Positions 47,103 through 54,732 of a stretch of 64,000 bases of DNA are shown here, in pieces. The stretch is from Chryseobacterium sp. C-71. GTDB lineage: Bacteria > Bacteroidota > Bacteroidia > Flavobacteriales > Weeksellaceae. Under the pieces are notes generated by a model. The model was not told where the DNA came from and made no database searches. It worked only from the letters and a program-made list of their open reading frames with translations. Where the stretch lies: the NCBI RefSeq assembly GCF_020911865.1, contig NZ_CP087131.1, positions 2,170,001 through 2,234,000 of the forward strand, read 5' to 3'. The first letter of the stretch is position 1. Each line of letters begins with the position of its first letter. The translations under genes were made by a program, and so were the position numbers.

Positions 47103-47906
47103 TTAAATCTTTCCTCCTGCAGCCTTATAATATTCTAATGCTTTAGGAAGATTTTTCTGAATATCTCCTACTCTAGATCCCGGACTTGGGTGAGTAGATA
47201 AGAATTCGGGTTGTCTTGCTCCCGAAGATGATGCCTCCATTCTGTTCCAGAAAGGAATTGCCTGTCTTGGATCGTAGCCCGCCATAGACATCAGATATAA
47301 TCCCATTTGATCAGCTTCCAATTCCTGATTTCTACCATATTTTAACAAAACTACTTGTGATCCTATCGGATAAACAGTTTGAAAGATTGCTGCTGTTTTT
47401 TCGTTTTTTATTGCTAAACCAGATGCGGTTCCTAATCCCTGAGCAATCATTGATTGAGAAATTCTTTCATTTCCGTGACCAGCTAATGCATGAGAAACTT
47501 CGTGTCCCATTACAACAGCCAAACCAGTATCATCTTTAGTAATTGGAAGAATACCTGTATAAACTGCAACTTTACCTCCCGGCATACACCAAGCGTTGAT
47601 TTGATTATCCTGAAGAAGATTAAATTCCCATTTGTAGTTTGCAAGATCAGCACCACGTCCTATACTTGCATAGTATTTTTCAGCGGCATTTTTTATCCTG
47701 TTTCCTACATTCTTCACACTTGTAGACTGAGAACCTGTGACAACTTTAGATTCCGTTAAAGTTTGCTTATACTGTTGTAATGCCATGGCTTCAATCTCAG
47801 AATTATTGGCAAACTGAAGAGATGATCTACCTGTAATTGGATTTGTCGTACAAGCTACGACAGATAAAACTGTGGCTCCTATTGATAAAAAATGTTTAGT
47901 TTTCAT
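47103..47906 (-). CDS. M48-family metallopeptidase lipoprotein (BepA/HtpX-like)
   Basis: 267 residues. Lipoprotein signal (VVACTTNP, Cys about 19), zinc motif HEVSHALAGH (about 134-143) and the third ligand in ELEADQMG (about 195-202). Probably a periplasmic protease for envelope-protein quality control, like BepA but without a TPR domain. Confidence 0.92.
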   Translation of the reverse strand: MKTKHFLSIGATVLSVVACTTNPITGRSSLQFANNSEIEAMALQQYKQTLTESKVVTGSQSTSVKNVGNRIKNAAEKYYASIGRGADLANYKWEFNLLQDNQINAWCMPGGKVAVYTGILPITKDDTGLAVVMGHEVSHALAGHGNERISQSMIAQGLGTASGLAIKNEKTAAIFQTVYPIGSQVVLLKYGRNQELEADQMGLYLMSMAGYDPRQAIPFWNRMEASSSGARQPEFLSTHPSPGSRVGDIQKNLPKALEYYKAAGGKI

Positions 47907-48013
47907 TGATGTGCATATTATAAGTTCAACCTTACAATTTCTATTCCAAAGTAAAATTCACAAATAGATTTGCATAGATTTTGCTATTTAAATTAACTAA
48001 TTAATATAGTATC

Positions 48014-48559
48014 ATGAAAAAATATCTCAAAATAATATCAATTTTTCTTTTAGCATTTGCTTTTCAAAATTGTTCTGCTCAAAAGGTTGATCCCCAGATT
48101 GTAAATAATTTAGTAGGCTCAGACGAGTTTACTTTTCATGCTGAAAAAGCAAATCCCATGAATTACGACGTAATCAATGTTGTCAATTCAATTCCGAACG
48201 CACCTCAGCTTCGTACATTCCAGATATCTGGTAACAGCTATGGAATAGAAATAAAAAAAGGAGTGATGGAAGTTACGCTTCCTTATTTCGGTAGAGCGTT
48301 TACATCATCATATGGCTCATCTGATAACAGTTACAGGTTTACATCAAAAGATTATGTCGTAACCAAAAGCCAGACTAAAAAAGGAAACTGGGTTTACAAA
48401 ATCAAACCAAATGATGTGAGAAATGTTTCTGATATTAACATTGAAATTTATAAAAACGGGAGAGCATTAACTTCCATCAGAAGCAACGACAGACAGCCAA
48501 TTTCTTATGATGGGTATATTTCTGAAAATGAAGTGCCTAAAGAGAATGAAAAACTTTAA
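48014..48559 (+). CDS. DUF4251 lipoprotein-like protein
   Basis: 181 residues with a signal/lipobox (FQNCSAQ, Cys about 20). The beta-rich body with GVMEVTLPYFGRAFTSSYG fits DUF4251, a Bacteroidota family of unknown function. Its stop overlaps that of the converging meaB gene by 4 nt. Confidence 0.85.
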   Translation: MKKYLKIISIFLLAFAFQNCSAQKVDPQIVNNLVGSDEFTFHAEKANPMNYDVINVVNSIPNAPQLRTFQISGNSYGIEIKKGVMEVTLPYFGRAFTSSYGSSDNSYRFTSKDYVVTKSQTKKGNWVYKIKPNDVRNVSDINIEIYKNGRALTSIRSNDRQPISYDGYISENEVPKENEKL

Positions 48560-49539
48560 TCTTTATTAAGAAACTTCTCAACAAATAATTTTGCTTCGGT
48601 ACTTGGATTAAAAATCAACGCCGAAGCATTTTTTTTATGCTGAATATAAGCTTCTTCGAGCGATTCATCTCGTTTCATCATATTCAAAATATATTCCTGA
48701 ACCCAATATTCAAAACGTTTTTCAGACTGTTCTTTTCGCACCAAATCAAACCGTTCAGTTTTCTTTTTTAAATCGATAAACTCATTGATTTTTTCAAAAA
48801 CATCCTGTAAACCTTCGTTGTACAAAGCAGAACCAAGCAAAACAGGAACTTTCCAATCTTTTTCCTTCGATGGAAGAAAATCTAAAGCACGTTTCAATTC
48901 TAACCTTGTATTCTTAGCTTTTTGAAGATTGCTTTCTTCCACTTTGTTAATGAAAATAACGTCAACCATTTCCATAATTCCACGTTTGATGCCCTGAAGC
49001 TCATCGCCGCCACCGATAATTTTTAAAAATAAAAAAACATCGGTAATATCTGCAACCAAAACTTCAGATTGCCCTACTCCAACGGTTTCTATTAAAATAT
49101 AATCGTACCCTGCAGCTTCGCAAATCATCATTGTTTCAAAAGTAGTATTCGCAACTCCTCCCAGAAAACCGGAACTTGGGGAAGGTCTGATGAACGCGTT
49201 GTCTTCTTTCGCCAGCTCTTCCATTCTGGTTTTATCACCCAGAATACTTCCTTTGTTAATGGCCGAACTTGGATCAATCGCTAAAACGGCGACTTTTTTA
49301 CCATTTGAAATCGCCAGTCTTCCGAAATTTTCAATAAATGTAGACTTTCCGGCTCCAGGAACGCCTGTAATTCCCACACGGATTGATTTTCCCGTAAGAG
49401 GCATAATTTTTTTCAATAAATCTTCCGCCTGAGTACGATGTTCCGCCTTTTTACTTTCGACTAAGGTAATAGCTTTCGCAATCAGGCGTTTGTTGCCCGA
49501 CTGTATACCTTCTATTAAGTCTTGAGTAGAAAATTTCAT
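48556..49539 (-). CDS. meaB: Methylmalonyl-CoA mutase-associated GTPase MeaB
   Basis: 327 residues, G3E GTPase that guards and reloads the B12 cofactor of methylmalonyl-CoA mutase. Walker A GVPGAGKST (about 58-66), ETVGVGQSE (about 152-160) and NKVEE as the specificity region. The mutase gene it would serve is at 58660-60786 on the same strand. Confidence 0.95.
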   Translation of the reverse strand: MKFSTQDLIEGIQSGNKRLIAKAITLVESKKAEHRTQAEDLLKKIMPLTGKSIRVGITGVPGAGKSTFIENFGRLAISNGKKVAVLAIDPSSAINKGSILGDKTRMEELAKEDNAFIRPSPSSGFLGGVANTTFETMMICEAAGYDYILIETVGVGQSEVLVADITDVFLFLKIIGGGDELQGIKRGIMEMVDVIFINKVEESNLQKAKNTRLELKRALDFLPSKEKDWKVPVLLGSALYNEGLQDVFEKINEFIDLKKKTERFDLVRKEQSEKRFEYWVQEYILNMMKRDESLEEAYIQHKKNASALIFNPSTEAKLFVEKFLNKD

Positions 49540-49719
49540 TAAATTATTTTCGCTTTTTAATGGTCAATGATAACTTTCGGTTTAATCGATTCAAAAATAT
49601 AAAAATAACGCCCAAAATTAGAGCAATTAGCATATTAATTTTAATGCTTCTAAATTAAACACCATTCGTAGAAGCCTTTCAAGAATTGCTTACTTTTGTT
49701 TTAATCAAAAATAAACTTC

Positions 49720-50013
49720 ATGAAAAATATATTTCTAACCGCAGCTTTTGCTTCTGTATTATTGGCATCTTGTACTCCAAAATCAACGCCAGTTGCTGAA
49801 GCTCCAAAGTCTGCAACAAGTACTGCTGAACAAATCGCTCAGGGAAAAACGATTTTCGAAAACTCATGTAAAAAATGCCATGGCTTACCAGATCCTACAG
49901 CATATACTTCCGTGCAATGGGTTGGTATTATGAATTCTATGGCACCAAAAGCAAAGCTGACAGACGAACAGCATCAATGGGTTTATGATTATGTAGTTTC
50001 TGTAAAAAATTAA
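49720..50013 (+). CDS. Small c-type cytochrome lipoprotein
   Basis: 97 residues: lipoprotein signal (LLASC, Cys about 18), CKKCH haem site (about 52-56) and a Met ligand candidate in MNSMAPKA. Periplasmic single-haem electron carrier. TACTTTTG lies about 22 nt upstream. A close paralogue follows 28 nt later. Confidence 0.85.
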   Translation: MKNIFLTAAFASVLLASCTPKSTPVAEAPKSATSTAEQIAQGKTIFENSCKKCHGLPDPTAYTSVQWVGIMNSMAPKAKLTDEQHQWVYDYVVSVKN

Positions 50014-50041
50014 GTTAAGATTTCACAAAAAAATAAATAGT

Positions 50042-50329
50042 ATGAAAAAAGTAGTTTTAAGTATCATTCTAGGTTCAGCTTTTTTAGCGTCATGTGGACC
50101 CAAAAGCGTTGCTGTAACCGGACCTAAATATACCTCATCTGAACAGCTAGCACAAGGACAGACCGTCTTCGAAAACTCTTGCAATAAATGTCATAAGTTA
50201 CCGGATCCTGCGAAACATGATAATCAGGGATGGATAAAGACACTTAGCAGAATGGCGCCAAAAGCCAAACTAAACGATGAGCAACACCAAATGGTTTATG
50301 ACTATCTGATTTCAGTAAATAAAAAGTAG
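50042..50329 (+). CDS. Small c-type cytochrome lipoprotein (paralogue)
   Basis: 95 residues; lipobox LASC (about 15-18), CNKCH haem site (about 52-56), RMAPKAKL with the probable Met ligand. The body matches the gene just upstream closely (EQ..QG..(I/V)FENSC.KCH..PDP and MAPKAKL.DEQH), so the two arose by tandem duplication. One of them may feed the cbb3 oxidase; not provable here. Confidence 0.85.
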   Translation: MKKVVLSIILGSAFLASCGPKSVAVTGPKYTSSEQLAQGQTVFENSCNKCHKLPDPAKHDNQGWIKTLSRMAPKAKLNDEQHQMVYDYLISVNKK

Positions 50330-50355
50330 ACTTTCTTCGGAAAATCTTTTTTGTT

Positions 50356-51357
50356 TTAAATTTTTATAAGTTCCACTCCCAAACCTGGTTTTCCAGAAAG
50401 AATAATTTTGCCATTTTCTACAAAGTTTCCCGTTGCGTAATCGGTGGAAATGAGAGTCGCTCCGTCTAAATCTGCAAAATCCACAAGCCCGGCCAGAAGA
50501 CATCCAGCAGAAATTCCAACTGTAGATTCTGTCATGCAGCCAATCATAACTTTGTAGTTTAGTTCTTTCGCTTTTTTAATCATTTCTAAAGCCGGAGTCA
50601 AACCACCGCACTTCATCAGTTTAATATTGATGCTTTTGTAATACGGAATGAGTTTACGCAGCGAATCTATGTTTTGGCAGTCTTCATCTGCCATCCAATT
50701 GGCAAAACTTTCTTTTTTTAATACCTGATAATGACCAATCGGTCGAGGTTGTTCAAGATAAGAAAACTTTTGAATATCAACATTTTCCTGAAGCCAAATG
50801 CAATCTTCATCAGAAAAACTAGCGTTGGAATCTAAAGCGATATTTCTGTCTACTTCTAAAAGTTTTTCAACATGGTTTTTATCTAAACCCTTGCATTTTA
50901 CTTTGAATTGATTCCAATTACTTTTTTCAATTTTCTGAATCTGTTGCTCAATATCTGCCACCGAAATGGTAATTGAACTTTCTACTAAATTGTCTGATGG
51001 AAGTTGATTGAGTTCAATAAAACTTTTGTTCTCCAGTTTTCCAAAAAGATCCCAATAAGCGCAATCCAAAGCTGAGAGCAAAAACGGATGAAGATTTAGA
51101 CTGAATAAAAATCTAAAAAACTCTTTTGGATGAATGATTTTCTGAGCCTCAATCTTATGTTGAATTTCTTTTAATTTTGAAACAAAACTTTTGAGATCAA
51201 TCTGGTAATAATCAATCGCCACACACTCGCCGTAACCTTTGTTATTTTGATGAGATAATTCAATCAGCAATGCATCGCGATGATTGTAGTTACCGTAAGC
51301 AATGGAGAATGTTTCTTTTAAATGAAGTTTTTTGAGTTCGCAGCGTAATTCCATCAT
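50356..51357 (-). CDS. Enolase-superfamily epimerase (L-Ala-D/L-Glu epimerase type)
   Basis: 333 residues with the capping domain (about 1-110) and a beta-barrel carrying KVKCKG (Lys about 155), LDSNASFS, YLEQPRP and MADEDCQN, which are the metal/catalytic patterns of muconate-lactonizing-type members; MIGCMTESTVG near 275 is characteristic of dipeptide epimerases. Likely acts on murein-derived dipeptides. Confidence 0.88.
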   Translation of the reverse strand: MMELRCELKKLHLKETFSIAYGNYNHRDALLIELSHQNNKGYGECVAIDYYQIDLKSFVSKLKEIQHKIEAQKIIHPKEFFRFLFSLNLHPFLLSALDCAYWDLFGKLENKSFIELNQLPSDNLVESSITISVADIEQQIQKIEKSNWNQFKVKCKGLDKNHVEKLLEVDRNIALDSNASFSDEDCIWLQENVDIQKFSYLEQPRPIGHYQVLKKESFANWMADEDCQNIDSLRKLIPYYKSINIKLMKCGGLTPALEMIKKAKELNYKVMIGCMTESTVGISAGCLLAGLVDFADLDGATLISTDYATGNFVENGKIILSGKPGLGVELIKI

Positions 51358-51370
51358 TAAATTTACAAAA

Positions 51371-51394
51371 AAAGGAGACTTATTTCGTCTCCTT
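51371..51394 (-). terminator. Terminator overlapping the end of the TPR gene
   Basis: AAGGAGAC / GTCTCCTT stem (51372-51379 / 51387-51394), 7-nt loop, T-run on the - strand. Confidence 0.6.
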
Positions 51395-51889
51395 CTTGTT
51401 TTTAGATTTCTTGGGCATCTTAGATTTGATAAATTTCTTTCGGCTCTTCATGAAATCAAGACTTTGCGCTGTGAAACAATATTTTTCTGCTTCAGTCAAA
51501 AACTTTAATGCATTCGGAAAACTTCCTCTCATCTCAGAAAGTAGAGCTCTGTAAAACCATAAAATCGATTTATCAATTCCTTTTATTTTTAAAGAATAGT
51601 TAATCAATTTTTCAGCTTCCTGCAAATCTTCGTTATCCAAAAGACATTTGATATAATATTTTGGTGTATTCAAATTCGTCACATCACATTGCATCGCTTC
51701 CTCGAAATAAAGTTTTGCTTTTTCGTAATCGTTGAGCATTTCGCTATAGATTCTTCCCATCAGACAAAGCGAGTCTGCATCTTCAGGATCGTAGGAAAGC
51801 GCATAATTCAACGCTTCCAGACAATCTGGTAAGCTGTAGGGATAATTATCCAACGCTTCAAAATAATATTTACTTTTAGTTAAGGTCAT
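51380..51889 (-). CDS. Tetratricopeptide-like repeat protein downstream of prfH
   Basis: 169 residues with TPR-like helices (ALNYALSYDPEDADSLCLMGRIYSEML then KAKLYFEEAMQCD) and a very basic C-terminal tail (KKSKNKK). It overlaps the prfH end by 14 nt, so it belongs to the same repair operon. Basic tail suggests RNA or ribosome contact; role unproven. Confidence 0.75.
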   Translation of the reverse strand: MTLTKSKYYFEALDNYPYSLPDCLEALNYALSYDPEDADSLCLMGRIYSEMLNDYEKAKLYFEEAMQCDVTNLNTPKYYIKCLLDNEDLQEAEKLINYSLKIKGIDKSILWFYRALLSEMRGSFPNALKFLTEAEKYCFTAQSLDFMKSRKKFIKSKMPKKSKNKKETK

Positions 51890-52574
51890 TTCTGTAGTTT
51901 TTTAATTCATTTTTCAGTTGACTTCTTTCTTTTTTGAAAGATTTCTCCTGATGATTCTTTTTAAAATCGGTTCCGGAAAATGTCCGAATGGGATTTCCTC
52001 TCTGAACATTCAAATGATTATTCCACGTTTCCTGCATTTGTTTTTCCAGTTGCTGAATGTGAAATTCCATCACTTTTTCTTTTAATCTGATGATGGAAAT
52101 TTTCTTATTCTCCAACTGCGAACGGGAATCCTGCACGAAAACACTTTGTCCGATCTTCAGATAAGTTGCGCGAACTGCAGTTTCTACTTTATTTACGTTT
52201 TGTCCGCCGCTTCCCTGACTTCTCGCCGTTTGAAACTGAATTTCTTTCTCATTAAATTCAATTTTCTCCAAACCTTCTAGTTCAAAAATTCCGATATACC
52301 AATTGCTTCTTTTATGAAATTTTCTGAATGTGCTTTTGCCGATCCAGAGAATACTTCCAAGCCAAGATTTTAAAAATTCATTGACTTCTTTTCCTTTTAA
52401 AAGCAAGGTCGCAGATTTCAAAGTCAGGTTTTCATCGCCATTTTCACGGTGGATGATTTCGTACTCGATTTTATTTTGTTTTGCTTCCTCTAGGAAAACC
52501 TTCAGAACTTTGGCAACTACCCATTGACATTCCAAAGGTCCTCTTCCCGAGGTGATTTGTATTATTTTGTCCAT
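51876..52574 (-). CDS. prfH: Peptide chain release factor H (PrfH)
   Basis: 232 residues, shorter than RF1/RF2. It has the GGQ catalytic loop (RSQGSGGQNVNK, about 117-128) but lacks the RF stop-codon recognition domain. PrfH is known to release peptides from ribosomes whose 16S decoding centre has been cut, working with the neighbouring RtcB2 ligase. It lies between that ligase and a TPR gene, all on the - strand. Confidence 0.93.
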   Translation of the reverse strand: MDKIIQITSGRGPLECQWVVAKVLKVFLEEAKQNKIEYEIIHRENGDENLTLKSATLLLKGKEVNEFLKSWLGSILWIGKSTFRKFHKRSNWYIGIFELEGLEKIEFNEKEIQFQTARSQGSGGQNVNKVETAVRATYLKIGQSVFVQDSRSQLENKKISIIRLKEKVMEFHIQQLEKQMQETWNNHLNVQRGNPIRTFSGTDFKKNHQEKSFKKERSQLKNELKNYRNDLN

Positions 52575-52590
52575 TGTTTTTAATTTTTTT

Positions 52591-52656
52591 TGTCATTCCG
52601 ACGAAGGAGGAATCTCTTTTCAAATGTTGAGATTCTTCACTACGTTCAGAATGACA
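52591..52656. repeat. Dispersed hairpin repeat, copy 1
   Basis: TGTCATTC(C/T)GACGAAGGA(G/A)GAATCTC ... GAGATTCTTC ... TTCAGAATGACA, a nested inverted repeat. Copy 2 is at 54152-54228 in the same orientation, so rtcB is flanked by the two copies. Copies also resemble genome-wide flavobacterial repeats, from memory only. Confidence 0.8.
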
Positions 52657-52664
52657 GAGTGTAT

Positions 52665-54056
52665 TTACTTATCCATCCTCACAATTCGAGGTTGAAAAGT
52701 TCCCAGAATATCGACCAATTCGCTTTGAGCATTCATCACTTCGTTGATGTCTTTGTACGCCATCGGTGCTTCTTCGGCATTTCCGCCCATCAAAGTGACA
52801 TTTTTAAGTTTTAATTCTTTCTTAATGTCATTTTGGGTGAAAAGGTTTCTGCATTCTCCTCTCGAAAAAGCTCGCCCAGCTCCGTGTGAAGCCGAGTTCA
52901 GCGAATCCGGATTTCCTTTTCCACGAACGATGAAACCTTTTGCCGTCATCGAACCGGGAATCATTCCCAACTCATTTTCATTAGCTGGAGTTGCGCCTTT
53001 TCTGTGAACAATCACTTCTTTTCCGTTGTGGATTTCTTTCCACGCAAAGTTGTGATGGTTTTCGATTCTGGCTTTTACTCTTCCTCCAACAGCTTTTACC
53101 AGTCTTCTGTGGATATCGTCGTGACAGGCCGAAGCATAATCTCCTGCGAGATTCATCGCCGTCCAGTATTCTAAACCGAGATGCGTGTTCAGATCCAGCC
53201 AAGCAAAATTTTGTGCTTCTTTTGGCAACGGACATTGTTCTGTCGCAGCTCTCGAATAATATTGCGCAATTTCTGCTCCCAATCCACGAGAACCGCTGTG
53301 TGAAAGAATTCCGAGGTATTTTCCTTTTGGAAGATTGATTTGTTCGTCTTCTTCCGTAATTTCAACTTCCCCAAACTCCACAAAATGATTTCCTCCGCCG
53401 GAACTTCCCATTTGTTTGATGGCTTTTCCTTTTAATCTTCTTAAAATCGGAATCATATCGAACGTATCTCTGTCGAAAATTTCGTGGTCGACGTGAGATT
53501 TGTGCGTTTCGTACATTCCGAATTTGGTGTGTTCTGCAAGCGCTTTTTCATATTTGTCTCTTGCTCCATCCAAATATGAAATTGGTGTATCCAAAATACT
53601 GAGACTCATTCTGCAACCAATATCCATACCTACTCCGTACGGAATCACGGCATTTTCTACCGCCAAAACTCCGCCGATTGGAAGTCCGTAACCGCTGTGT
53701 GCATCTGGCATTAATGCTCCCTGCATTGCAATTGGAAGTTTCAATGCGGTGTATAATTGGTTTTTTGCTTCATCTGAAATATTGTTTCCGAAAATCTGGA
53801 ACGATGCTCGGTGCGTATTGAGCATTCTTTTCTCAGTTTTTTTGGATGAAAGCAAAGCTTCCGCGATTTGTCCGAAGGTTAAATCTTTCTCGAAGTTCTC
53901 CGGATTTTGCTGGATTTCCTTTAAAAGAGATTTCACATAATGTATATTTTTGGTTGCAAAATTTCTTTTCATCACTTCCAAAGCGATATTGACGCTCTGA
54001 TTATTTGGATACCCTAATTTTAATATATCTTTTCCTTTTAGTTTTAAATTTCCCAT
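52665..54056 (-). CDS. rtcB: RNA 3'-phosphate ligase RtcB (RtcB2 type)
   Basis: 463 residues. RtcB joins 2',3'-cyclic-phosphate and 5'-OH RNA ends using GTP and Mn2+. Metal/guanylation motifs present: DAHSGYGLP, GVGMDIGCR, GGGNHFVEFG, SHSGSRG, HHNFAW, HRKGAT and SHGAGRAFSR, whose His carries GMP. Paired with prfH in an operon, which marks it as the rRNA-repair RtcB2 rather than a tRNA-splicing ligase. Flanked by two copies of a dispersed repeat. Confidence 0.95.
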   Translation of the reverse strand: MGNLKLKGKDILKLGYPNNQSVNIALEVMKRNFATKNIHYVKSLLKEIQQNPENFEKDLTFGQIAEALLSSKKTEKRMLNTHRASFQIFGNNISDEAKNQLYTALKLPIAMQGALMPDAHSGYGLPIGGVLAVENAVIPYGVGMDIGCRMSLSILDTPISYLDGARDKYEKALAEHTKFGMYETHKSHVDHEIFDRDTFDMIPILRRLKGKAIKQMGSSGGGNHFVEFGEVEITEEDEQINLPKGKYLGILSHSGSRGLGAEIAQYYSRAATEQCPLPKEAQNFAWLDLNTHLGLEYWTAMNLAGDYASACHDDIHRRLVKAVGGRVKARIENHHNFAWKEIHNGKEVIVHRKGATPANENELGMIPGSMTAKGFIVRGKGNPDSLNSASHGAGRAFSRGECRNLFTQNDIKKELKLKNVTLMGGNAEEAPMAYKDINEVMNAQSELVDILGTFQPRIVRMDK

Positions 54057-54151
54057 TGTTTTTTTAATAAAATGTTAGATATAAGACACGAGATGTTAGA
54101 CTTTTTCGCATCGAATATTTTTGCCAACTAAACTCTTAGTTGTTTGTTTTT

Positions 54152-54228
54152 TGTCATTCTGACGAAGGAAGAATCTCTTTTTCATATGTTGAGATTCTTC
54201 AATTCGCTTCGCTACTTTCAGAATGACA
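54152..54228. repeat. Dispersed hairpin repeat, copy 2
   Basis: Second copy of the 52591-52656 element, same orientation, with the inner GAATCTC/GAGATTC and outer TGTCATTCTGA/TCAGAATGACA pairs; 11 nt longer in the loop before the last arm. Confidence 0.8.
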
Positions 54229-54238
54229 GAGCATCGTC

Positions 54239-54331
54239 CTTAGCCCTGATGGAAACGGCATCCTTTTTTTGCATTGGCTTGAAAAAAGCGTTGGCAAAAA
54301 AGATACAGTGGACAGCGGGAAATTGCTCCTT
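54239..54331. repeat. Conserved-looking intergenic motif with a long stem
   Basis: Contains TAGCCCTGATGGAAACGGCA, TCCTTTTTTTGC and, 24 nt later, GCAAAAAAGA, then GGACAGCGGGAAATTGCTCC. The T-run/A-run arms can form a hairpin around GCATTGGCTT/GCGTTGGC. Similar motifs recur in flavobacterial intergenic regions as far as I remember; not verified. Nothing codes here. Confidence 0.4.
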
Positions 54332-54423
54332 AAAAAAATAATAAGTAACAATTCGACGTAGTCAATAAGCTCCTAAAAAATGATTTCGGGGAAACGTTTT
54401 GAGTTTGAAATATTGCGCAATAA

Positions 54424-54453
54424 AAAACCCGAAATCTTTCGACTTCGGGTTTT
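54424..54453 (-). terminator. Terminator of the candidate small RNA
   Basis: 13-bp stem (one mismatch) AAAACCCGAAATC / GACTTCGGGTTTT (54424-54436 / 54441-54453), TTTC loop, T-run on the - strand. Confidence 0.8.
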
Positions 54454-54589
54454 GATATTTCATTATACTGTTGTTCTAAGAATGTACCAAACCACGAAGC
54501 CTCGCCTTTGCAAAAGGCAATCCTACTGACGTATATAGATTGTATTTGAACATTGCTTCGTTGTTTTTTTTTGGTTGAACTTGATTTTC
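54424..54589 (-). ncRNA. Candidate small RNA, about 165 nt, 6S-like rod possible
   Basis: A good promoter (54595-54622) and strong terminator (54424-54453) enclose about 165 nt with no plausible ORF on the - strand. Long-range pairing of 54487-54500 with 54555-54574 (CCAAACCACGAAGC against GCTTCGTTG...TTGG) and an inner hairpin at 54504-54518 suggest a rod-shaped RNA. 6S RNA or another flavobacterial small RNA is possible; a protein-free leader would need a gene downstream, and the next one on this strand is rtcB, 370 nt beyond the terminator. Confidence 0.5.
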
Positions 54590-54594
54590 AGATG

Positions 54595-54622
54595 CAAAGA
54601 TATACATTTTTCTGAAACTCAA
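54595..54622 (-). promoter_or_regulatory. Promoter of the candidate small RNA
   Basis: TTG (54622-54620), 17-nt spacer, TATCTTTG (54602-54595) on the - strand, a full consensus match. No start codon follows with a usable frame. Confidence 0.6.
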
Positions 54623-54684
54623 AATTATTTTTTTCTTTTTCTGAAGTTTTTGACTTTAATAACTCTCATTTAAATGAAATTTCA

Positions 54685-54713
54685 TTGTCGTGAATTCCAA
54701 ATTAGTATATTTG
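54685..54713 (+). promoter_or_regulatory. Promoter of the DUF4836/ABC operon
   Basis: TTG (54685-54687), 18-nt spacer, TATATTTG (54706-54713), perfect consensus; about 15-nt leader to the ATG at 54733. Divergent from the small RNA promoter. Confidence 0.65.
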
Positions 54714-54732
54714 CTTTTTAAACAAAAAAATT

